Positions 49,604 to 57,210 of a stretch of DNA of 64,000 nucleotides are shown here, one piece after another; the first letter of the stretch is position 1; the number at the start of each line of letters is the position of its first letter. Under the pieces are notes generated by a model that did not search any database, was not told where the DNA came from, and saw nothing but the letters and a program-made list of their open reading frames with translations. The stretch lies in contig OZ244774.1 of the NCBI GenBank assembly GCA_965219485.1, forward strand, positions 62,001-126,000. The letters are read 5' to 3'. Origin of the DNA: UBA8337 sp937907245 (GTDB lineage: Bacteria > Pseudomonadota > Alphaproteobacteria > RS24). A program made the translations under genes and the position numbers.

Positions 49604-49659
49604 GCCGGTCGACTTGGCTTGTGTGACCGGCTGTAAATGCTAGGCTCATCTAGGAGCCT
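49604..49659. promoter_or_regulatory. Two inverted repeats in the HAD/membrane-protein divergent gap
   Basis: GCCGGTC (49604-49610) with GACCGGC (49625-49631), 14 bases apart, and AGGCTC (49642-49647) with GAGCCT (49654-49659), six bases apart. They lie in the 107-base intergenic region and could be operators or leader hairpins. No protein can be assigned. Confidence 0.4.
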
Positions 49660-49686
49660 TGCGAAACATAACAAGAGGTAAAGAAT

Positions 49687-50220
49687 ATGCAATCTCAACT
49701 CATAAAAATTCTCACGCGCCTGAGCGGGCGCTTGGTGCAGCGCAATATATTGCTCGCCAGCGGGCTTTGTATGGTGGCGTGTTTGTTCGGGTTCCAATGG
49801 CTCAAAACGCAGCTTGGTGCCCCGATGCTGGATGAGTTGCAAGGCTATGACCAAATGGCCTTGCGCGAGCATTTGTTGCTCTATGGCGAGAGCGGACGCC
49901 TGCTTCATGCTCGCTTTACCTTGAGCTTGGATATGGTGTTTCCGCTCGTCTATGGCGCGTTTTTTGGTGGGCTACTGGCGGTTATGGCACCAAGGGCCTG
50001 GGCCCCCTTCAGCCCGTTGGCAGTGCTGGCGGTAATGCTGGTGGATGTAGTGGAAAACATTCAACTGGCAGGCCTGCTGTATGGATTTCCAAACCTCAGC
50101 GAGGCGCAAATCCAACTGGCCAGCGAAACCACACAGGCCAAGTTTCTAGCTATACAATTTATGTTTCTATGGCTTTTGGGGCTAACGGTGTGGCGCGTTT
50201 ATAAACGCTTTCGGCGCTAG
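49687..50220 (+). CDS. Four-span membrane protein of unknown function
   Basis: 177-residue protein not recognised. Four hydrophobic segments are visible: about 20-40 (ILLASGLCMVACLFGFQWL), 78-100 (LDMVFPLVYGAFFGGLLAVMA), 108-125 (PLAVLAVMLVDVVENIQLAG) and 150-170 (AIQFMFLWLLGLTVW), with a basic C-terminus. The acidic DVVEN within the third segment is a notable polar patch. AGAGG lies upstream of the ATG. Its stop overlaps the convergent yciB stop in the four bases CTAG. Confidence 0.6.
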   Translation: MQSQLIKILTRLSGRLVQRNILLASGLCMVACLFGFQWLKTQLGAPMLDELQGYDQMALREHLLLYGESGRLLHARFTLSLDMVFPLVYGAFFGGLLAVMAPRAWAPFSPLAVLAVMLVDVVENIQLAGLLYGFPNLSEAQIQLASETTQAKFLAIQFMFLWLLGLTVWRVYKRFRR

Positions 50221-50825
50221 TTTTTCGGCCCCTCTTTGCGCATTTCGGAGGCCTGTTGGCGCCGCCCCTTTAGGGTTACGGGCAATTGGGCGAGCATGAA
50301 TAGGCCCGTCGCAGGCGCCATAATAAACACACGGAAAAGCACCCAAGCGTCATCGCTCAAGACCCGCCAGGCGATTTCATTGGCCAGTGTGGCGGCTGCA
50401 AAAAACAGGCCCCAGCGAAGCGATAATGCGAACCAGACTTTCTCTGGCAGGTCGAATTGCGCGTGAAAGAAAACCTTCATCATGGCCCGCCCTCGCAAAG
50501 CCCCCAACAAAAGCACAAAAGCAAAAGCCCCTGAAAACAGGCTCGGCTGTATTTTAATATAGGTTTTGGTTTCCGCCAAAATGGCAGCCAAAGTTAGCAA
50601 GGCGGCAATGCTGGTTGCGAAAAGCGCAAAGCGGGCCAAGCGTTTCTCGAGTATCCAAGTGACGCTAATGAGCAAGGCCGAAGCGCCCACCGAGGCTCCC
50701 GCCGCGGCATAGAGGCCGAAATATTGGTTGATGGTGAAGAAAGCTGCCAGGGGGGCAATCTCGCTAAACATTGAGAGGAAGCGCATCTTTGGACGCGCTT
50801 CCCCTGATTTTTTTTGCTCCGTCAT
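50217..50825 (-). CDS. YciB/IspZ-family inner membrane protein
   Basis: 202-residue membrane protein with about six spans. EIAPLAAFFTINQYFGLYAAAGASV at the N-terminus (here EIAPLAAFFTINQYFG), KTYIKIQPSLFSGAFAFVLL in the middle and the FDLPEKVW.ALSLRWGLFF block match septation protein A (YciB/IspZ), which affects cell-envelope synthesis and division. It begins five bases after the MFS gene, so the two are probably co-transcribed. It lacks a strong ribosome site. Confidence 0.78.
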   Translation of the reverse strand: MTEQKKSGEARPKMRFLSMFSEIAPLAAFFTINQYFGLYAAAGASVGASALLISVTWILEKRLARFALFATSIAALLTLAAILAETKTYIKIQPSLFSGAFAFVLLLGALRGRAMMKVFFHAQFDLPEKVWFALSLRWGLFFAAATLANEIAWRVLSDDAWVLFRVFIMAPATGLFMLAQLPVTLKGRRQQASEMRKEGPKN

Positions 50826-50830
50826 GCGGA

Positions 50831-52111
50831 TTAACCCTCGATGATTAAGTCATCCTTCAAGTGACGACCGGCGATGAAATAATGCCAAGCCGCCCATAAG
50901 TTCACCAGAGAACAAATAAGTAGAGCATAGCGCAGGCTCTCTTGGCCGTATCTGTCTGACAATAAATCAGACACGATGCCAACAAATTGCGGGCCTAAGC
51001 CAAGGCCGATCATGTTCAAGATGAACAGTAAAATACCGGCCGCGACAGCGCGCATCCGCAATTCGGATATGCCTTGGGTTTGGCTGAAGGTCGTGGCTTG
51101 ATAAAAATTACCCAAAATGACCGGAACAATCATTGCCACCAGCACCATCTTCGAATCGGTTGACGTATAGACCAAAATATTAAACGGGAAGATGATAAGG
51201 AGGGCGATGGCGGTAATCCAAAGAAACCATTTTGGGTCTTTGGCGCCGAATTTATCTGCCATATAGCCACCTAGCGCAATACCTATGCCGCCAGCCACGC
51301 CCAAGATAAGGCCAAACCAAGTGCCAATCTCGCCCGTGCCCATGCCGAAGGAACGGATTAGGAAAGACGGCGCCCAGGTAATAAAGCCATAGCCCACGAA
51401 AGCGGTCAGAGCGGCAGCGAAAGACATGTGGCGAAACGATTTTTTGGCCCATAGAAATCTTAATGTCTCGCGAACGCTTGGTTGTTCGCCAGTGTCGACA
51501 CGCCCTTCGGCCAGGCCGCGAGGCGGTTCTGTGAGGGTAAAGCGCGTAATGATGGCCAGCAAAATGCCGGGAACCCCAACTAGGAAAAAAGCGGTGCGCC
51601 ATCCATATAATTCGTTAATCCAGCCGCCAGCGAAAAGTCCAAACATAATGCCAAAGGGAATGCCCAAAGAATAAATTCCCAATGCCGTGGCGCGTTGTTC
51701 GGCGGGATAATAATCCGCAATCATCGAGTGAGCGGGAGGGGAGCAACCGGCTTCGCCGACACCCACGCCGATGCGCGCGGCCAGCAGATGCCAGAAATTT
51801 TGCGCCAACCCCGAAAGGGCGGTAAAAATACTCCAGATACCCAAAGCGCCGGCGATGAGGTTGCGGCGGTTGGTGCGGTCTGCGAAACGCGCAATGGGAA
51901 TACCTAAGGTTGCGTAGAACATGGCAAAGGCAAAACCCGTAAGCATACCCATAGCGGTATCCGATAACCCCAGTTCAGATTTCACGGGCTCCAACAATAT
52001 CGACAGAATTTGGCGGTCAATAAAATTAAAAGTGTAGATCACCACAAGAATGGCCAACGCGTAGTGACGGCCTTTGTAGATTGGATCTGTTTCGATTGTT
52101 GTGCTGGACAT
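50831..52111 (-). CDS. MFS transporter, Spinster-like
   Basis: Twelve-span major facilitator protein of 426 residues. IYTFNFIDRQILSILLEPVKSELGLSD at the start (FNFIDRQILSILLEP), the TM2-3 loop ARFADRTNRRNLIAGAL and GVGVGEAGCSPPAHSMIADYYP are typical of the Spinster-like branch common next to lipid and aromatic degradation genes. The substrate cannot be read. AGGAG precedes the ATG. It is divergent from the gene at 52348 across a region that contains the 21-bp repeat array. Confidence 0.87.
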   Translation of the reverse strand: MSSTTIETDPIYKGRHYALAILVVIYTFNFIDRQILSILLEPVKSELGLSDTAMGMLTGFAFAMFYATLGIPIARFADRTNRRNLIAGALGIWSIFTALSGLAQNFWHLLAARIGVGVGEAGCSPPAHSMIADYYPAEQRATALGIYSLGIPFGIMFGLFAGGWINELYGWRTAFFLVGVPGILLAIITRFTLTEPPRGLAEGRVDTGEQPSVRETLRFLWAKKSFRHMSFAAALTAFVGYGFITWAPSFLIRSFGMGTGEIGTWFGLILGVAGGIGIALGGYMADKFGAKDPKWFLWITAIALLIIFPFNILVYTSTDSKMVLVAMIVPVILGNFYQATTFSQTQGISELRMRAVAAGILLFILNMIGLGLGPQFVGIVSDLLSDRYGQESLRYALLICSLVNLWAAWHYFIAGRHLKDDLIIEG

Positions 52112-52252
52112 GAGGCTCCTCCCAAAGCAGTAGATGGACAGAGCCTAACAAACGCCACGTAAAAGAAAAGTCCAAATATGAGTTAAATGCTCACCTCAAG
52201 CCTTGCATGTAAAAGCGCGTGGTTTACATTCATATTTAAGGGAAATGGTATG

Positions 52253-52336
52253 GGCATACCGCCTATATATCGGGGCATACCGCCTATATATCAGGGCATA
52301 TCGCCTATATTTTGAGGCATAACGCCTATATTTTAC
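52253..52336 (+). repeat. 21-bp tandem array, four copies, upstream of the gene at 52348
   Basis: Units start at 52253, 52274, 52295 and 52316. Each is GGCATA(C/T/A)CGCCTATAT followed by a variable five-base end. The first two differ at one base, and the last two drift in the same ending. The spacing of exactly two helical turns, the AT-rich TATAT core in each copy and the position directly before the ribosome site (GGGAGAC) suggest either phased protein-binding sites or slippage products. Confidence 0.95.
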
Positions 52337-52347
52337 GGGAGACAGAG

Positions 52348-53541
52348 ATGAGTAATAGAGATTTTGATATTGTGGTTTATGGCGCGAGCGGCTTTACCGG
52401 CCGTTTGGTGGCCGAATATATGCACAAACAGTATGGCCGGACGGTTAACTGGGCGATGGCAGGCCGCAGCGAAACCAAACTTGCGCAAGTGCGCGACGAA
52501 ATGGGCATCTCGCAAGACACCCCTCTCGTGGTGGCCGATGCCGATGATGCCGCTTCGCTAAAAGCTATGGTCGAAAACACCAAAGTATTGCTGACCACGG
52601 TTGGCCCTTACCAATTATACGGCTCTCCTGTGGTCGCCGCATGTGCCGCCGCAGGTACCGATTATGTCGACCTCAGCGGGGAGCCAGGTTGGATGCACGA
52701 AATGATTGGCGCGCATGAGGCTGCCGCCCGTGCTTCCGGTGCCCGCATTGTGCATAGCTGTGGTTTCGATTCCATTCCGTTCGATATGGGCGTCTATTTC
52801 TTGCAAAAATCAGCCCAAGAAAAACTCGGCACGCATTGCAACCAAGTGCGCGGACGCGTGCGCGCCATGAATGGCGAGTTCTCGGGCGGCACCGCCGCTT
52901 CCCTGAACGCAACTATGGCCGCTTTGGGCAAGAACCCAGAGCTATTGCAAGTTTTGGCCAATCCGTTTTCTCTCGCAATTACCGCCAATGGCACCCATCA
53001 GGGGCCAGAGCAACCTGCCGATAATGCGATTTATGAAGATGAGCTGACCGGCATGTGGGTTGCGCCTTTTATTATGGCGGCAATTAATACGAAAAACGTA
53101 CATCGCTCGAACGCCCTTTTGGGTCATGCCTATGGCGAAGACTTTAAATATGACGAGATGATGGTGACGGGCGCTGGCGAAGAAGGCAAAGCCATGGCTG
53201 AGTTTGTGGCTGGCCACAATCCATTGGTTGGCGAAGGGGTTCCCCAGCCAGGCGAAGGTCCAGACAAAGCGTCGCGCGAAGCGGGTAATTATGACGTCTT
53301 GTTTATCGGTCTGACTTCCGATGGCCGACGCATTGAAGCCAGTGTTGGTGGCGATCTAGACCCGGGCTATGGCTCGACCTCTAAAATGCTGGCGGAAAGC
53401 GCTATGTGCTTGCTGCGCGAAGGCTCGACCGAGAACGGCGGCGTGAGGGGCGGCATTTACACCCCAGCCCCGGCCATGGGCGACGCCTTGATAAAGCGCC
53501 TTTGCGAGAACGCGGGCCTATATTTCAAGCTCGAAGGCTAA
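52348..53541 (+). CDS. Saccharopine dehydrogenase-like / trans-acting enoyl reductase family protein
   Basis: 397-residue NAD(P)-binding oxidoreductase. The Rossmann motif IVVYGASGFTGRLVAEY lies at the N-terminus, followed by VGPYQLYGSPVVAACAAAGTDYVDLSGE (in part VVAACAAAGTDYVDLSGE), characteristic of the saccharopine-dehydrogenase-like family that includes mycobacterial trans-acting enoyl reductase. Lysine synthesis is not implied. The start is ATG 52348 after GGGAGAC; the frame open to 52312 runs into the repeats. It is probably co-expressed with the hydrolase and GST genes that follow. Confidence 0.82.
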   Translation: MSNRDFDIVVYGASGFTGRLVAEYMHKQYGRTVNWAMAGRSETKLAQVRDEMGISQDTPLVVADADDAASLKAMVENTKVLLTTVGPYQLYGSPVVAACAAAGTDYVDLSGEPGWMHEMIGAHEAAARASGARIVHSCGFDSIPFDMGVYFLQKSAQEKLGTHCNQVRGRVRAMNGEFSGGTAASLNATMAALGKNPELLQVLANPFSLAITANGTHQGPEQPADNAIYEDELTGMWVAPFIMAAINTKNVHRSNALLGHAYGEDFKYDEMMVTGAGEEGKAMAEFVAGHNPLVGEGVPQPGEGPDKASREAGNYDVLFIGLTSDGRRIEASVGGDLDPGYGSTSKMLAESAMCLLREGSTENGGVRGGIYTPAPAMGDALIKRLCENAGLYFKLEG

Positions 53542-53560
53542 GCCAAATCCGGTGAATCCC

Positions 53561-53590
53561 AGTGGTGGCAAGTGGTAACAAGTGGAGGCA
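53561..53590 (+). repeat. 10-bp tandem repeat, three copies, carrying a ribosome binding site
   Basis: AGTGGTGGCA, AGTGGTAACA and AGTGGAGGCA at 53561, 53571 and 53581. The last copy contains the GGAGG that serves the ATG at 53597. Confidence 0.92.
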
Positions 53591-53596
53591 CGCGAT

Positions 53597-54577
53597 ATGG
53601 CAGTTTCAAAATATGTCGATCCAGATTTAATTCCCGGGCTGGAGCGCTTAAAAGCTTTGGTGGGCGACGGTCTGGATGTCGCGAAAGATTTGGAGGCATC
53701 GCGCGTAAATTCTAATGCGCGCGATGAAACTCTTATCAAAGCCTTGCAGATACCGGAGGCGGTTGTCCAAGATCAGCTTGTGTGTCCGGCAGAAGGCGAG
53801 CAGCCGAACGTTGAGATGCGGGTCATGTATCCGCGCGAAACGAAAGCGCCCATGCCTTTGTTCTATTGGATGCATGGCGGCGGCTATGTTTTGGGCACGG
53901 CCAAGCAGGGGGATTTATTCACCCTCACGGCAGCGCAACAATTGGGTTGTTTTGCGGCGTCGGTGGACTACCGACTGGCGCCCGAAGCGGCCTATCCAGA
54001 ACCGTTAGAAGATTGCTATCGGGGGCTGAAATATCTACTCGACCATGCCGCCGAATTTAATATTGACCCCACACGCGTGATTATTGGCGGCGTGAGCGCG
54101 GGCGGTGGTTTGGCCGCGGGGCTTGGGCTTTTGGTGCGCGATCGTGCCGAGATGTCTTTATTGGGCCAAGTGCTGCTGTACCCGATGATAGATGACCGCA
54201 ATGTGGCACCCGCCAGCGATACGCTAAGGGATACTTTGGTTTGGAGCCGTAAAGCCAATGCGTTTGGTTGGCAGTCTTATTTGGGGGATGCTTTTGGGAA
54301 TGAGGATGTGCCGATTTATGCGGCGCCGGCGCGCGCCGAAGATTTATCGGGCCTGCCCCCGACCTATATGCCGGTGGGAGATCTAGACTTATTCTTGCAA
54401 GAGAATATTGACTATGCCCAAAAGCTTACGCGGGCAGGCGTACCAATACATTTCCATATTTACCCCGGCGCTTTCCATGGCTTCAATGGCTTTGCGGCCG
54501 AAGCGCCGGTCTCGCAACATTGCAACGCTGAGATATTTAGCTTTATTGGCAAACTTTTGTCTGAAGCCGCCAGGTAA
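53597..54577 (+). CDS. Alpha/beta hydrolase, hormone-sensitive lipase-type esterase
   Basis: Esterase of about 326 residues. The oxyanion-hole motif HGGGYVLG (near 93) and nucleophile elbow GGVSAGGGLA (near 163) define the HSL family; the acid is expected in MPVGDLDLF and the histidine in YPGAFHGFNGF. No signal peptide is seen, so it is cytoplasmic. Start ATG 53597 has GTGGAGG eight bases upstream; the in-frame GTG at 53582 is part of that site. It lies 55 bases after the reductase gene. Confidence 0.88.
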   Translation: MAVSKYVDPDLIPGLERLKALVGDGLDVAKDLEASRVNSNARDETLIKALQIPEAVVQDQLVCPAEGEQPNVEMRVMYPRETKAPMPLFYWMHGGGYVLGTAKQGDLFTLTAAQQLGCFAASVDYRLAPEAAYPEPLEDCYRGLKYLLDHAAEFNIDPTRVIIGGVSAGGGLAAGLGLLVRDRAEMSLLGQVLLYPMIDDRNVAPASDTLRDTLVWSRKANAFGWQSYLGDAFGNEDVPIYAAPARAEDLSGLPPTYMPVGDLDLFLQENIDYAQKLTRAGVPIHFHIYPGAFHGFNGFAAEAPVSQHCNAEIFSFIGKLLSEAAR

Positions 54578-54587
54578 GGATAATCGC

Positions 54588-55229
54588 ATGCCCGCGCAAT
54601 TGACACTTTATGGCCCTACCGTCTCTACTTTTACCCGCATTTGCGCCATTGTGGCGGCGGAAGCGGGGCTTACTTGGGAGATTATCCCGACCGGATCTGG
54701 CTCCAAAGAGATGGCCGAGCATCATCCTTTTATGCGGTCTCCAGCCGCTTATATTGATGATTTACATTTTTACGAGACGCCCGCGATTTGCAGCTACCTC
54801 GACCGTGCTCATAATAAGGGCGCCCTACACCCCGCCTCCCCAGAGGGGCAAGCGCGGATGTGGCAATGGGCCAATGTGGCGGCGCATTATGTGTTTCCTA
54901 TTACTGAAGAGCGTTTGGTTTTGCCGCGCGTCGTGGCCCCTTTGATGGGGCGCGCGCCGGATGAAAAATTAATCGCCGATGCCTTGCCCGTCATTCTCTA
55001 TCACCTCCGCGTGGTGGAAGCGCGTTTACAAGAAGTCGCGTTTTTGGCTGGGGCGGAATATTCTTTGGCGGATAGTTTTATGTATCCTGTTATCGAAGCC
55101 ACTTGCGCCGCCCCCGAAGGGGCCGCGATGGTGGCGGATTTGCCAGCTCTGAAGGCTTGGCTCGATGCTTTACGCCAGCGCCCCGCCATCCGCGAGACGG
55201 CGTGGCCAGACACCAGTGAGATGGTCTGA
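54588..55229 (+). CDS. Glutathione S-transferase-like protein
   Basis: 213-residue GST-fold protein. The N-terminal thioredoxin-like domain is LTLYGPTVSTFTRICAIVAAEAGL with the glutathione-binding SPAAYIDD...YETPAICSYLD segment (about 48-70). The all-helical C-terminal domain has LVVEARL-like and YSLADSFMYPVIEA blocks. The active-site residue is probably in the PTVSTFTR loop. ATG 54588 is the start, since the frame upstream lies inside the preceding gene. AAGGA precedes it by seven bases. The stop is inside a 13-bp repeat array. Confidence 0.83.
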   Translation: MPAQLTLYGPTVSTFTRICAIVAAEAGLTWEIIPTGSGSKEMAEHHPFMRSPAAYIDDLHFYETPAICSYLDRAHNKGALHPASPEGQARMWQWANVAAHYVFPITEERLVLPRVVAPLMGRAPDEKLIADALPVILYHLRVVEARLQEVAFLAGAEYSLADSFMYPVIEATCAAPEGAAMVADLPALKAWLDALRQRPAIRETAWPDTSEMV

Positions 55230-55275
55230 CTTGTAAGTCTGACTTAATTGTCTGACTTAATTGTACGACTTAAAG
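55224..55275. repeat. 13-bp tandem array, four copies, filling a convergent gene junction
   Basis: Units at 55224 (GTCTGACTTGTAA), 55237 and 55250 (both GTCTGACTTAATT) and 55263 (GTACGACTTAAAG). The first copy holds the GST stop TGA (55227-55229); the last holds the stop of the minus-strand SDR (TTA at 55270-55272). Confidence 0.95.
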
Positions 55276-56244
55276 CGCTGCGATTTGCGCCGCCGTGGTT
55301 TCCCAAAGGCGTTCCGCCAGCTCTTGGTCCGCGGCCCAAGGGCGCACACCGTCCATAGCCGGGCTATCTGCGGCCACGGCCTCAGCGACATTACAATCAT
55401 TGCAATAAAGCCCGCCTAACCCCTCAAGCTTGGGGGAGGTGGCGGCCCATAAAGTTGTGCTGGCGCCAACCGATGGTGTTTTAAAGCCAGCGGCGGCTAG
55501 ATCTGAGGGGCTGCCGTCTTCCTTGGTCCAGCCGAGGGCGACCATTTCTTCATTGGCCAAATGGCGTTGCAAAGGCGTGAAAATACCGCCTGGGTGAACA
55601 GAAAAAGCGCGTATGCCTTTCTCTTTGCCGCGGCGGTCTAGTTCCACGGCCAACAGAGCCTTGGCAGTTTTCGATTGGCCATAGGAAGGCCATTTTTCAT
55701 AAGCGCGATTTTCATAATGCATGTCTTCAAAGTCGATGCCGCCGATACGGTGCCCGATGGACGATAGGGTAACTACCCGCGCGCCTTGGGCGGCCTCTAG
55801 CGCGCCCATGAGTTTTTGAATAAGGGCGAAATGGCCAAAATGATTGACCCCGATTTGGCTTTCAAAGCCTTGTGCGGTTTTCTCAAACGGGCAGGCCATG
55901 ATGCCGGCATTACAAATTAGCAGGTCTAGCTTTTTGTGGCGGCTTAAAAAATCATCGCCGAATTTTTCAACGGAGTTTAAATCGGATAAATCCATTTTGT
56001 CGATATGCTCAGCGCTCACCACGCCATCTAAGGCTTTGCGCGCACGCTCGATATCGCGGCCGGGCGCATGCACATGGGCGCCAGCGCTCACCAGAGCCTT
56101 CACGGTTTCAAAGCCAATGCCCGAATAGCCGCCGGTTACCATCACGGTTTTGCCCGAAAGGTCGAGACCCGCCACAACTTCGCTGGCCTCTGGGGTTGGG
56201 TGAATACCGCTATCGATTGGTTTTTGATCTGCTGAAACGCTCAT
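55270..56244 (-). CDS. Short-chain dehydrogenase/reductase (retinol-dehydrogenase-like)
   Basis: SDR of 324 residues. The cofactor motif is TGGYSGIGFETVKALVSAG (near 38), NAGIMA gives the NAG motif, and the active site is S of LSSIGHRIG with YGQSKTAKALLAVEL (YxxxK). The longer C-terminus and the ARVVTLSS block resemble the retinol dehydrogenase/WW-domain oxidoreductase-like group. Substrate unknown. GGGAGAG precedes ATG 56244. It is divergent from the second SDR over 159 bases. Confidence 0.87.
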   Translation of the reverse strand: MSVSADQKPIDSGIHPTPEASEVVAGLDLSGKTVMVTGGYSGIGFETVKALVSAGAHVHAPGRDIERARKALDGVVSAEHIDKMDLSDLNSVEKFGDDFLSRHKKLDLLICNAGIMACPFEKTAQGFESQIGVNHFGHFALIQKLMGALEAAQGARVVTLSSIGHRIGGIDFEDMHYENRAYEKWPSYGQSKTAKALLAVELDRRGKEKGIRAFSVHPGGIFTPLQRHLANEEMVALGWTKEDGSPSDLAAAGFKTPSVGASTTLWAATSPKLEGLGGLYCNDCNVAEAVAADSPAMDGVRPWAADQELAERLWETTAAQIAAL

Positions 56245-56403
56245 GAAGCTCTCCCAATGGTTTGGTTTCGGATTTGCCTTCGAGTATGGCAAATACACCT
56301 GGTAAGTCAAATGACGCGCTGAATTTACCTTGATGGCGCTTGCGGGCTTTGCGGGTGGCGCTTAAGCTTTGGCTTTCATCGTGTCGAAAAATGGAGATAA
56401 ACC

Positions 56404-57186
56404 ATGGAAGAATATCAAGTGCTAAGCCGGTCTATAAAAGGGCGTACGGCCATTGTTACCGGGGCCGCCAGCGGCATGGGGCGCGCCACAGCGCATCTGT
56501 TGGCTAGCGAAGGCGCCAATGTGGCGGTGACCGATTTAGACCTAGAGGCCTGCCAAAACGTAGTTGGAGAAATTGAAGCTGCGGGGTTTACCACCGCGAA
56601 GGCTTGGGCCATGGACATGGCAGACGCGGCGGCGATTGAAACTTGCGTGGGCGAGATTACCGCCCATTTTGGTGGCTTGGATATTCTGGTCAATAACGCA
56701 GGCTTCTCGATGATTGCGAATATTGATGATGCGGCTTACTTGCAAAGCTGGGACAAATCTTTGGCTGTGATGCTCGAGGGCCCACAAATCTTAATCCGTC
56801 ATGCTTTGTCTCATTTACGAAACTCCGACGCCGCGCGCATTGTGAACATTGCCTCGACCGAAGGTCTGGGCGGCAGCGCGGGCAGCTCGCCCTATACGGC
56901 GGCTAAACATGGGCTCATTGGTTTGACCAAAAGCCTCGCGGTGGAATTGGGCAAACAAGGCATCACCGTCAATGCGGTTTGCCCAGGCCCCATTCACACG
57001 GGCATTACCGAGCTTATTCCGGACGAGCATAAGGCAACATTTGCGCGCCGCCGCACGGCTTTGCGCCGGTATGGGCGGCCCGAAGAAGTGGCGCATGTCA
57101 CTTTGTCTTTATGTTTGCCAGCCTCTAGTTATGTCACCGGCGTGGCCATTCCCGTTGATGGCGGCATGCGCGCCAGAAATAACTAG
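56404..57186 (+). CDS. Short-chain dehydrogenase/reductase (FabG-like)
   Basis: Classical SDR of 260 residues: TGAASGMGRATAHLLASEG (cofactor), NNAGFS, catalytic S in VNIASTEGLGGSAGSSPYTAAKHGL (shown in part as ASTEGLGGS and SPYTAAKHGL, giving YxxxK), VNAVCPGPIHTGI and the C-terminal GVAIPVDGGMRA. It would reduce or oxidise a hydroxy/keto group with NAD(P)H; the substrate is not evident. GGAGATAAACC precedes the ATG. Confidence 0.88.
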   Translation: MEEYQVLSRSIKGRTAIVTGAASGMGRATAHLLASEGANVAVTDLDLEACQNVVGEIEAAGFTTAKAWAMDMADAAAIETCVGEITAHFGGLDILVNNAGFSMIANIDDAAYLQSWDKSLAVMLEGPQILIRHALSHLRNSDAARIVNIASTEGLGGSAGSSPYTAAKHGLIGLTKSLAVELGKQGITVNAVCPGPIHTGITELIPDEHKATFARRRTALRRYGRPEEVAHVTLSLCLPASSYVTGVAIPVDGGMRARNN

Positions 57187-57210
57187 CGCGCATGCCTGCG
57201 TTTCATCTTC

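Noticed and set aside
52253..52336. CRISPR array
   Set aside because: Units of 21 bp are directly adjacent without spacers and no cas genes are present. It is a simple tandem repeat.
52348..53541. Annotation as a true saccharopine dehydrogenase of lysine metabolism
   Set aside because: The N-terminal fold is shared, but the protein matches the broader saccharopine-dehydrogenase-like/enoyl reductase family and has no lysine-pathway neighbours.
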